This document shows, one piece after another, positions 47,140 through 57,449 of a stretch of DNA of 64,000 nucleotides. The position numbers and the translations under genes are program-made. Numbering within the stretch: position 1 is the first letter of the stretch; every line of letters starts with the position of its first letter. This stretch comes from Owenia fusiformis (lineage: Eukaryota > Annelida > Polychaeta > Sabellida > Oweniidae), in contig CAIIXF020000002.1 of NCBI GenBank assembly GCA_903813345.2, forward strand, positions 15,942,467-16,006,466. Reading direction: 5' to 3'. Under the pieces are notes generated by a model. The model was not told the DNA's origin. It ran no database searches and saw only the letters and a program-made list of their open reading frames with translations.

Positions 47140-48943
47140 CTTTAACAAGATGGTATGTAGATATAAATGCTGCAGATAGATAGCACAAATTGTAGATTCT
47201 CTGTGGTTTTCCTTTGTGTTTCATTTTGTTCTCTCCAAGGCATGAGGTATGTAGATACAAATGCTGCAGATAGGTAGCACAAATTGTAGATTCTCTGTGG
47301 TTTTCCCTTTGTGGTTCTTTTTGTCTCTCCAAGGCAAGAAGACTGCACCTGAAAGTACATTTAAGGAAAAGATCAGCGATGGTTCAATTAAAAAGAGAGA
47401 AAACCCCGAAACTAAGCCCACAATTTTAACATGAAAACCCAAAAGAAAAGACCCTTCAATCTACAACTGTAGCAAAAATGAACACAAGACTTCAGCCCTT
47501 CAAAATTTAGATCTGGAGTAGTACTTGAAGTCAACTTTAAAATTGAATCATTACTGAGTAAGTATTGGTCAATGGAATAACATTCAATATAAAACAAAAC
47601 AATACAATACAAAACAATACAAAACTATACAATACAATACAATACAATACAATACAATACAGTACAATACAGTACTAAGCACTAGATCCATGATCTTGGT
47701 CGTCTGGTTCGTTTGTTGTCTGGTTCGTTGGTTGTTTGGTTCGTAGGATGGAGTGTTGGTTAGTTGGTTGATTAATTAGTTAGTTGGTTGGTTAGTTTTA
47801 ACCTATTGGGTGGTCTGGTGGTTGTCTGGTTGGTTAGTTTGTTGGTTAGTTTGTTGGTTAGTAAGTAAGTTGGTTAATAGATTAAGCCTATTGGGTCATT
47901 GGTTGGTTGGTTGGATGTCCAGTTGGCTGGTTGGTTGTCTGGTTGTTCATACCCTCCCCCCTAAGAAAAACTGGAATAGTACTGGGAGCAGCCCCCTGCT
48001 AATGGGATGCAACTGATTGCAAGGGATAAAACTGGTCAAAATGCGACATCTACGGTAAGTCCTGGAAAATCAACCTGATCTCCTCGTTGAGAAAAATGTG
48101 ATTTCACCAGGACGTAATGTTGTCGCAGGAAAACTGGAATAGTACTGGGAGTAGCCGCCTGCTAATGGGATGCAACTGATTGCAAGAGATAAAACTGGTC
48201 AAAATGCGACATCTACGGTAAGTCCTGGAAACTCGACCTAGTCCCCTCGTGGAGAAAATTGTGATTTCAAAAGGACCGTCTTTTCACAGGGACTTCACCA
48301 TCTGTGCTACAAATAGATAAAAACATGTTGTAGTAGTTGTTATTTTACATAAAACTTTAAATAAAATTTTACATTATACTTTAGACTACTTAAATCTACA
48401 CAACTAAAAATTTACAGAATATTACACAAGTTAAAATTTATTTCTCCCAATTTGATATAAACCAGTAGACTTCCATATTTCTGATTTTGAAACATGAACT
48501 CCATCCCCCCAGAAACCCAACCACCCCCCTCCCACTTTACCTTAGAGTCAAGTTCCTCCACCAAAAATATGGGCTGGCCAACAAAAGTCCTCCAGTAAAT
48601 ATCAAAATTGGAGGCAAAACCAGGAAGAAATACTTAACTTAGGTAGCAGGAACGTCGGTTGTAGTCCTAGTTGGCACGCAGCTGTTGTCTCCGTTGTGTC
48701 GTTGGTCATCGGGCTCCTCATCTCCAAGCTGAAAGTGAACCTGAAAACAGAGGAACTGAACAGATTTAATAACTGAATAAAAAGAAATGCACTTACTTTG
48801 GTGCTTTGGTGACAGGAACACGAACACCTCTCGCCCATGGTACTGTTTACGTGGACTGGACCTGATGGCTCAAAGTTGTCGAAAGACTGATCCAGCTGTC
48901 ACCTTAACTTGGTGTGTTCGCTGCATCTCTCTCATAGTTGTAC
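47140..48943 (-). pseudogene. Array unit 5: exons A (48797-48943), B (48541-48740), X (47140-47348)
   Basis: Exon A is 147 nt: it lacks exactly one of two adjacent His codons, keeping the frame. It has an additional CGA to TGA change in the LGRQLD segment. The TAA before the membrane segment is also present, with Ser to Phe in the following VKY-F stretch. This 5-prime-most unit on the minus strand borders unique sequence at 48985; no upstream first exon was identified there. Confidence 0.4.
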
Positions 48944-48985
48944 CTGAAAGATAAAGATAAGAAAATGAAAAATACAAGGATGCAA

Positions 48986-49620
48986 AGACTGCACTTATGT
49001 GCCTAGAAAAGACGTGTGGGAAGAATGTTTTGATAAAGTGTATAAAAAACGAGAAAATCCAGTGAAAAAAATTATTTTATCTTGGTTCAAATGTTTTTAA
49101 AGACCAGCATGGTTTTGTCACTTTTGTCACATATGTTTTGCACATTTTCTGAAAAAAACCCAAAAGATTCTGTTCTGTAACCTATCCAAAACGCTTTTAA
49201 CTTTTTTAAGATATTTCAGCGTGGTAAGAGTCATTTTGACGATGGCCATTGTGATCCTGACATCGATAGATGTTATACGGGAACCCGGGTATGGGAATAG
49301 GAAAACTGACTGAAGTTCAAAGCAGAATTCTTGTTATCTTACTTCAAAAACTTCTAAAATCCACATGTTTTTTTAAATTTCCTGTTAGGGGTAATTTTCT
49401 ACCCCGAGACATTAAAATATACAAAAGTTAGGTCTTGCACATACATGTATGTTTCTATTTTACATAAACTGTTGCAATATGGTCATCTTATTGCTTATCT
49501 TTTGAATTCAATTACTAATAAATATAAATTTGAATCGGACTGACGAATGGAAAACACAAGTACAAGTTGTGTATAGGTATTCGAAATTATATCAAAGGCT
49601 CTCTAATACCCATACAAATT
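48986..49620. other. Unannotated stretch beyond the array
   Basis: No first exon or promoter for the array genes was identified. There are short matches to sequence near 53640 (aaaatgtgc, agattctgtt), suggesting a diverged MITE fragment. Confidence 0.35.
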
Positions 49621-49964
49621 AAGGCTATTCTTTCCAAACAACATTTTTGCCGATGCTATTTTCTAGAAGAAAATAAAGTATGAAGACATGTATAAGTATG
49701 TATATCCTTGCTTTTTTCCAGTTTTATTGAGAGACTTGGAAAATTGAAAATGTGGCCATTTTGATTGATTTTTCTTAGATTTCAGCATTTCATGAAGTCG
49801 CAAATTACCTGCTACCTGGTTTACTAAAAAAGACATTGCAAGGATACTTTCCTGAAAAAAGCAAGGAAATACACACATGCCTTCATACTTTATTTACCAG
49901 GAAATAACATGGGCAGGTACAGTATAGCATTTTTTCCAAAATGTTGTTTGGAAAGAATAACCTA
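49621..49964. mobile_element. Fold-back MITE, about 344 bp
   Basis: ggctattctttccaaacaac at the left mirrors gttgtttggaaagaataacc at the right. Inner blocks aaataaagtatgaag and atccttgcttttttccag mirror cttcatactttattt and ctgaaaaaagcaaggaaat. Target duplication not resolved. Confidence 0.75.
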
Positions 49965-50095
49965 ACCATAGAAAATATCCGTACCGTTGTCGTTGTGCTG
50001 CATGACACCACCATTCGTACTTTTGTAGTTTGTGCTTTTACCTATTCCTTAGTTTTCTTCGTCTAGACTCACTGCATGCTTTTAGACACTTGTTA

Positions 50096-50235
50096 TGCCC
50101 TGGTCACATTTGCTCCGATTTTCGCAATGGTGACCCGCTGATTGAGTATTTCGTTCAAAATTGAATACAATATTGAACAAAACATTCAATCGGCTGGGTG
50201 CCGGCCGATGGATCGGAGCAAATGTGACCCGGGCA
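50096..50235. mobile_element. PIF/Harbinger-type MITE, 140 bp, TTA target duplication
   Basis: The ends tgccctggtcacatttgctc and gagcaaatgtgacccgggca are inverted repeats flanked by TTA (50093-50095 and 50236-50238). A 3-bp TWA duplication is the Harbinger signature. A half copy occurs at 26912. Confidence 0.82.
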
Positions 50236-50785
50236 TTATAGTTTATTACTTTTGCTTAGTCCCATACTGGTACTTTTCCCTCATACTTTGTGTTTCCACT
50301 TCTTACAATGTTGCTATGGTTGTCCACTTAGGAAATCATCCAGATCGAGTATATGTTGGCATAATAATCCAGACTCTGCTTATTCATTTTGTCTACAACA
50401 ACAGCAAATAACAGCAAGTTTTATGATATACTGTGTTCTTTTCGTTTTTACGTATCGGCATTTTTCAACTTCGAAAATTTCTTTGTTCTTATTTGTATAA
50501 TGAATGCTCATAGGGATCTAACCACGTGATCAGACGTAAGGTGGTCTGTTGCGATTGACCAATGAACACCGCCGAGGAATTGCTGTAAGCTAATCGAATG
50601 CTAGTACGCAAGAGTTTTAAGCGACTGGTATCAGTTCCAAATCTTATTTCCCAAATGGTTTCTTAATCACGTTCGAATTTCACGACGCTAGACAGTAAAT
50701 GCATGCTAGTGTGAATATTGCGTTCTATTTATACAACGTTTCAATCGCATAAACATGAACATCAAAATAGCATGAACATAAACTT
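50236..50785. other. Stretch with promoter-like words
   Basis: Contains ccacgtg (E-box, about 50523) and gaccaatga (CCAAT, about 50558) near accgccgagg. There is no TATA and no convincing exon. Open frames at 50142-50500 overlap the MITE and are not accepted. Confidence 0.3.
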
Positions 50786-51120
50786 TATTGAAAATGCTTA
50801 CATAAAAACTCATCCATTCTTCGAGGATAATGTTGTCCAATAAAAATACGTTATAAAGCAGAGTAACGTGTTTTGAAAATGCTTACATAAAAATGCATTC
50901 AATCTTGGTTGAGAAAAGTTAAAGTCCAATAAAGTTACGTTTTTAATGCAAAGTAACGTGTTTTTAAAATGCCTTCATAAAAATCCCTTCATTCTTCGTG
51001 GAGAAAACTTAAGAGTCCAATAAAGTTACGTTTTTAAGGCAAAGTAACGTGTTTTGAAAATTCCTACATAAAATTCATTCATTCAAAGTCAAAGTCCAAT
51101 AAAGTAACGTGTTAAAAAAT
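50786..51120. repeat. Tandem repeat of about 88 bp, four copies
   Basis: Units contain gttttgaaaatgcttacata, aaaa--cattcattcttcg-g, gtccaataaagttacgtttt and gcaaagtaacgtg. Divergence is moderate and the last copy is shortened. Confidence 0.85.
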
Positions 51121-51649
51121 GACGTAGTCCCAGTAGCGCTTTTTCGAAAGGATTGTCTGATCATTTTTTGTCTATCTCACATAAATTGTCTTCGAATTGC
51201 TACTTGTAAAAGAGACGAAAAAAGCATTACTTTTGAAATGTCAATATTTTCTGTACCTAAATCATGACATATATACTATATCTGTATCAAAGTCCAAGTA
51301 AGAATGATAACATCTTTTCTCGTGAGAAGCTTTCATGCAAAATGTTTCGAACGACCCTAATATTAAGTTGGAATCCTACATTTTTGCGATCGCATGTGGT
51401 TAACTACTACTTAAGTTGCGATCTGTGTTGCGACGAGCGCGTGATACTTAAGACGCAACTCAGGAGTTGCGCTTGCGCAAATTGTCGATACGCAAACGCA
51501 ACGCAGACGCAAACGCAAATCTTGCGCGTGATAAGGCCTCCGATTCTTTATAACACTTGATACTATAACTAATTGAATGATTTGAAGTGCAATACAGGAT
51601 ATATTCTGCTCGAGAATTCCGTATTGGAACGAGATGAAGTCGAGTGCCA
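51121..51649. other. Stretch with a local CpG-rich patch
   Basis: Between about 51405 and 51535 words such as gcgacgagcgcgtg, ttgcgcttgcgcaa and acgcaaacgcaacgcagacg cluster, in contrast with the AT-rich surroundings. Several are gcaaacgca-type repeats. It may be an old repeat or a small CpG island; no transcription start was identified. Confidence 0.35.
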
Positions 51650-51654
51650 ATACA

Positions 51655-53610
51655 CACTGTATGTACAGAGATCGCCTAGTATTAAAAGTGGGTGATCAAA
51701 GACTCGACAAGATGCGCAAAATTCAAATATCTTGTAACGGTTATTTTTAAAAGATTTATTTGTGTTTATATTACACGCTACTGGTGATTCAATAAGGTTT
51801 TGTAGGCACAAGAACACCCATATGCTTTGAAAAATATATATTACTTTGACCATTTTTCGTATATAAGATTGATTTTATGATGTAAAGATATAAATGCGAT
51901 ATAATATGTGCTGTTTTATTTAAAAAGCTTTAAAATATCAAAAACAATAGAAGATTTTTACTCACTTTAATTTTTTATACTTAGGTAGGGTCTTGGGCTT
52001 CCATTTGACCATGATAAAGTCCACGTTTCCTCTTAAATAACATGGAATAAATATTTTAACACAGAAATGAATTGATCGGCCTATAGCGTGAGTTTCAGCA
52101 GATCATACACTATATGCTTTAAAGAGAAGAAAAATGGGGTTTCATGCAAAATGTATGTCCAAATTAAAATAAACATGTACATCACCGTTCATTGATTCAT
52201 TCGATTAAATGGTCACTGTGTGCGTATATTTTGTTATTCTGTCTATGTTTGAATACAATATGATATGTACACTGTACACTGCTAAGAGAAAAACCTCTTG
52301 AAACGTAACACCTTATAAATGGAACAGTTTTTAAAGTCACATTTCAGTCCATTTATTTTACCCTCTGATTCCAAGGTATGAAAACTTAACACCTTGGCAT
52401 CCAAGAAGATTATCGAATTGTAATGCAAGAATTGAATAAATCATAAATGAAAATGTATGTCACTGTATCATCCATTGTCATGATTGTGGTTGTTATGGAC
52501 ATGGGGTCTCATAATAAACTTATTAAATCTGAATTGTACACTTTCTATTTCATTGGGGAGTTAAATCATTCTTTTGCAGCAAGGTATCAATAAGTTATAG
52601 AAGAATGTAATGACCTTCAGTAGATGCCAGTAGTCAGTTCCCAGTTTCACCACGAGGTGGCTAACTTGGGTCATATGTAAATGATAGGTATAGGGGAAAG
52701 CTGCTCTATAGTTCAATATTCAGAAGATTTATTGATCAATTTTCAACTAAGGTGTATAGGTGATTAGCTTGAAAATGTTAGAATTGTATGTAATCGAATG
52801 CAAAATAAACGCCCAGTGGGCGTTTTTAGAGAAACAAAGTGAAATAAATACTGTGCTATTCTAGACAGCGTTATGTGGATGGGCTGAGGAAAAGTTCCAG
52901 TTTAGGCTTTGGTCATATGTACATTAAAGATTTGTTTGATTTATAATTAAAACCAAATCTTTACTTGTCAAGCTCATAAATCTTCTAATCATTCTAAATT
53001 TGCCTCTTTTTCAATAATCTTTCTCATCTTCATCATTTCATCTTCATGATGTTCTATAAGGTGATTTATAATGTTTTGAAATTGAACAGTTCGTAGTGAA
53101 GGACAATAGAAACATGTAAACCCAACCACTCTGAAATGCAAAGAACATATCATTAGAATCCACATGGTAAAATCACTCACTTGGCTGATCATAAATTTTT
53201 TTTATAACATCCTCCTTACTCGATACTGAAGGGGAGTTGGAACGTCTGATATGCATGTAATGTTAAGTTTTATGTATATTAACCATAGATGATATTGGTT
53301 TTGTGGTTTTGGCAATCTAAAAACAGAAAATTTTGTGAAAAATACATTTTCGTTCGACGGGTTTTTGATTTTGCTTCTTTTATCAACTCAGTTCAGGTAT
53401 TTCGGTTGATTTAATCACTGAATCTTGTTATCAAATGAATCTTGAGTCTCTTATACAGCATATGGAATACCATCTGTAGGTAAAATGACTTTAAACTGGT
53501 AAAGAGAAGACAAACAAACATACCTTTCCTCCGACATTTTGGATTTTGCGTATCTTGTCGAGTCTTTGATCACCCACTTTTAATACTAGGCGATCTCTGT
53601 ACATACAGTG
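51655..53610. mobile_element. 1.96 kb element with CACTG termini and about 70-bp inverted repeats
   Basis: The left end CACTGTATGTACAGAGATCG is the reverse complement of the right end. Matching continues through cctagtattaaaagtgggtg and atcaaagactcgacaagat. It is flanked by ATACA on both sides (51650-51654 and 53611-53615). CACTG ends suggest the CACTA-Mirage-Chapaev group, where 2-4 bp duplications are usual; TACA or ATACA fits approximately. It encodes no transposase but encloses the zinc-finger frame at 52989-53537. Confidence 0.75.
52989..53537 (-). CDS. Two-exon C2H2 zinc-finger peptide inside the CACTG element
   Basis: Exon 1 (53524-53537) is ATG TCG GAG GAA AG followed by the donor gtatgt. 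Exon 2 (52989-53130) follows the acceptor gttctttgcatttcag. Joining restores an Arg codon and gives 51 residues: MSEERVVGFTCFYCPSLRTV, then QFQNIINHLIEHHED and a Lys/Glu-rich tail ending in TGA. Cys11, Cys14, His28 and His32/His33 form a classic C2H2 spacing (C-X2-C-X13-H-X3-H). The start codon sits at the inner edge of the right inverted repeat, so the repeat itself may be the promoter. It may be the DNA-binding N-terminus of a lost transposase or a captured host exon. It is inferred from splice consensus only; no transcript evidence is available to me. Confidence 0.5.
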
Positions 53611-53636
53611 ATACAGAACATCGAGACACCTTTGGA

Positions 53637-53890
53637 AAGGTCGCTAAACAGAATGTTCTGAATTTTTCAGAAAATGTGCCCAATATTAATTGCTCTAAAC
53701 CATAGGAGCTTTGAAAATTTGTCTGAAACAAAAATTGTGATCATAAAAAGAAAATGGATTGCTTTCTAAGTTAGTTTTCTCATTTTTCCTATTTCTAGGA
53801 GTGAATTAAAATTTTCAAAGCTCTTATCATTTCAAGTAATATATTTAGCACATTTTTGAAAAGTGCAATAGATTCTGTTTGGTGACCTTC
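53637..53890. mobile_element. Fold-back MITE, about 254 bp
   Basis: aaggtcgctaaacagaatgt, tttttcagaaaatgtgc and gagctttgaaaattt on the left are mirrored by aaaattttcaaagctct, gcacatttttgaaaa and agattctgtttggtgacctt on the right. It lies 26 bp beyond the CACTG element. Confidence 0.7.
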
Positions 53891-53984
53891 GCAAAAATTC
53901 AACTTTTAACTGTCTCATTTTCTGAGGGCTAAAAAGCTAAGTACATCATTAATAAAGCGAAACTAGGTTCATAACCCATGTGCC

Positions 53985-54500
53985 TAAACCAATATTTTAT
54001 TTTTTATTCACCAATGTTTATTGTACTTTCTTCTGTGTGTATGACCTACTATTTATATTTTTCCAGTGTAAATATGAAACAATACTTTTTAACTGTGTGT
54101 ATTGACAAACATGTATTTTCTCCAGTATGTATAAGCAAATATAATGTACTTTCACCAGTTATTTAATCAATTCTCTGTAAGTTCTCCACTTTCTATGAAC
54201 ACATTTTATGTACTTTCTCCTGCATGTATGAACAAATATTTTGTGTCCCATTCTCCAATATGTATAAGCAAATCATTTGTACTTCACAGTGTGTAAGAAC
54301 CATAACTTTGTTCATCCTCCGTGTGCATGAACCAATATTTTGTTCATTCTCTTCCGTGTCTCAACAGATATTTTGTTAATTAATCAATGTTTATGAACAC
54401 ACATTTTGTATGAACAAATAATATGTACTTTCTCCCGTGTGTATGAACGCAGATTATGTACGTTCTCCAGTTTGGATGAACAAATATTTTGTTTATTCAT
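53985..54500. repeat. Degenerate 36-bp minisatellite
   Basis: Repeats of gtactttctccagtgtgtat gaacaaatattttgt-type sequence continue after an interruption at 54690-54870. Divergence between units is high. Confidence 0.75.
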
Positions 54501-54689
54501 CAATGTGCGTGTATTAACCAACACATTTTAATTTGTATATGGAATCTAACCGTTAAGTATTTTCAAGTAAGATTTTTTTTAGAAATGTGGCTGTTTGTGT
54601 GATTTAATCAATAAACATACAATAAATGTCTGCAATAATAGAAAAAGTCATAGTGATTTTTTGGGCATTCTGGTAAAGCCTTGGTTTGT

Positions 54690-54870
54690 AATGAGAAGAT
54701 TGTCTATATACTTTCTCTAGTATATGTATGAACAAATAGTATGGACATGTACTCCATTGTTTATGAATACATATTTTGTATGAACAAATAATATGTACTT
54801 TCTCCAGTGTGTATGAACGCAGATTATGTAAGTTCTCCAGTTTGTATGAACGAACATTTTGCTTATTCAT
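54690..54870. repeat. Second block of the 36-bp minisatellite
   Basis: Units such as atgtactttctccagtgtgt atgaacgcagattatgt recur. A nearly identical passage (gaacgcagattatgta-gttctccagtttg-atgaac) occurs at 54440-54485, showing a duplicated multi-unit block. Confidence 0.75.
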
Positions 54871-56190
54871 CAATCTTCATTTATCTGCCGAAGTGGTGTT
54901 AAAAATGTGCCCCAGTGGATAATAACAGGGCTCGAAAATTTTACATGTTTCCACTGAGTTCAATGTTAATTTATCAATCTTCAAAAGACCCCCTGTAGAG
55001 GAGTTCAAGAACAATAAAGTCAATCTTCCTAATAGGCAACCGTGACTCAAATGTCTTCGAAATAAGAAGGGTTACAAGCTGGATTTTGTCTAGTTCCAAA
55101 GACATTAGTGTTTGAATTTTGAATTGACGGCCATTATAAACTACTCTCAATATGGCATTATTAAAGTGTCCTTTTTTGGTCTGCAGACTTCTATAGATTT
55201 CTATAGCCATTATATTGATTTTTTTAAAAACCAAACAGGCACATTTCTAAAAATTCATTATTCTTTATATATCTAACCGTTAACTCCCATTGGCTGCCAT
55301 TATAAAAGCTATCAACATGGCTTTACTAATAAAGTGCCATTTTCTCCAAAAGTTCACTGTTGAATTTTCTGATATTGCAGATTTCTACACCCAACATAAT
55401 CAATTCTTATTTTTAATATATCTAGTTATTAAGTTGCTCACGAAAAAAAGATCCCCTGCAGAACAGTTCAAGAGCAAAAATGTATATCTTCTTGGTATGT
55501 AAACACATCTTGCATGTTTTCAAAGGGTTACACGCTTGATTTTATGTAGTTCCAAAGATATTTGTGTTTGAATTTTGGAAAATTCCCATTGACCGCCATT
55601 ATATCAATATGGCTTTACTAAAGTGCCATTTTCTCCAAAATTTCAGGATGGAACTTTCTGATATTGCAGATTTTTATAGCCAATATATTGACTTTTAAAA
55701 AGCCAAGCAGGCACAATTCTAAAACTTTCTTATTTTTAATATATTTAAGTTGGCCGAAAATTCCCATTGGCTCCCATTATAAACTGCTATTAACATGGAT
55801 TTACGAATAAATTGTACTTTTCTCCAAAAGTCCACTATGAGATTTTCTGATTTACAGAAATAGGAAATCTGCAATATCAGAGAAATTCATATTGGACATT
55901 TTGGGGAAAGGACAATTGAGTAAAAGCATATTGATATCAGTTTATAATGGCAGTCAATGAGGATTTTTGTATGTGACTTATGGCTAAATATATTAAGGAC
56001 ATTTTTTTTAGGAATGCGCCTGTTTGGCTTTTAAAAAGTAAATATATCAACTATAGAAATCTGCAATGTCAGAAAAGTTGACAGCGATTTATCATTGCAT
56101 CCAATCATGCAATGGGAGTTTTCATGTGCAACCTAATGGCTAGATATATTAAAAATCAAGAATTTTAAAAATTTGACAGTTTGATTTTTA

Positions 56191-56980
56191 TCGCACCCTA
56201 AGGTGCTATATTGTAATCAGTTTACCGGGCGGTTGGGCGGGTGGGCAGGCTATCGGTTGGGCGAGCGGACGGGCGTCCCGAATAATCTTGTCTACAGATT
56301 TCCAGCCAAACCGTTTGAGGGATTCATTTGAAATTCTCAGGGATGGTTCTACCTATGAAAGTTTAGAACTGATTAGTTTTTCGGCATTCTGGGTGAATAA
56401 AGGCGGCCATTTTGGATTTTCCGTCCTAAAATCTTGTCTGTCAAGGCTTGTCTATAGGTTTCCAGCCAAACCGTTTGAGGGATTCATTTGAAATTCTCAG
56501 GGATGTTTCTACCTATAAAAGTTCAGAACTGATTAGTTTTTCGGCATTCTTGGTAAATGTTAAGGTGGCCATTTTGGATTTTTTGTCCTAAAATCGTGTC
56601 TGTTTTAAAAAATAAAAAAGAATTTCCCATTGAGTGCAATGTTAAATTAAAACATTTTTTTTAGAAATAACTAAACGGTCAATCTTTCCAATTTTCACAT
56701 ATTTTGTAATACATCAGTAGCCTATATCTTTTACCAGGATTTTTTTCAGGAAAATCTGAATTGTAGAAAAAAAGCTGATACACTGGGAAGTAATACCTTA
56801 AAACGTGTCTCTTGAGGGTTGTTTACAGGTTTCATGGATTCATCCTAGCATTTTAGAGATGTTTCTATCATTGTCTATGGAAAGTTTAGAACTGATTAGT
56901 TTTTAGGCAGTCTGGGTAAATGTTAAGGTGGCCATTTTGAATTTTCCATCCCGAAAAGTGTATTCTGTTCAAGGGTGCGA
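56191..56980. mobile_element. Helentron-like element, third family, nested
   Basis: Starts with the hairpin gcaccctaaggtgc after tc and a G-rich ggttgggcgggtgggcaggc tract. It carries units with ctgattagtttttcggcatt and ggccattttggattttccgt at about 56366, 56526 and 56888, and ends in aagggtgcga, the inverse of its start. It shares the central repeat with 35978-36760. Confidence 0.65.
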
Positions 56981-57449
56981 TTCTGTTCACCGTGTGGCTT
57001 ATTTTAAAAGTCAATATATTGGCTATAGAAATCTGCAATATCAGAAAATTCCATAGTCAACTTTTGGAGAAAATGACACTTTGGTATCAGATTGATAGTA
57101 GTTTATACTGGCGGTAAATGGGGATTTCCCAAAATCCAATCGTCAATATCTTTTGAACTAGATACAAGCCAACTTGAAACCCTTCTTATTTTGAAGACAT
57201 TGAAGTTATGGTTACAATACATACTAGTAAGATTGACTTTATTTTATCCAAAGTTACATTGATTTGCCAATTATCATCGTTCAACTTACAAATGGGAAAA
57301 AGTTGCAGACATTTCAAAACTTAGTGTTTGGCCTAAATTAAAGTTAAAATCAGTATCCTGGAAACATCGCTAAACCTGAATGTGACCAAAAATATGGGTG
57401 CTATCGTTAAAGAGAGGATGGATATTGAGTTGTAAAAAGAGGTCGGTAA

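Larger units (their letters stand above)
37480..48985. repeat. Large tandem array, five units of about 2.31-2.36 kb
   Basis: The marker aaaatgtttg occurs at 37671, 39991, 42301, 44657 and 47003, giving periods of 2320, 2310, 2356 and 2346 bp. The first unit lacks about 110 bp after attctttaagaa; the last ends at ggatgcaa near 48984. Units 3, 4 and 5 are almost identical while units 1 and 2 carry private differences. Units 3 and 5 share features that unit 4 lacks, such as an extra gtttgttggttagt and gacgtaatgttgtcg. This implies duplication of two-unit blocks or gene conversion. Confidence 0.97.
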
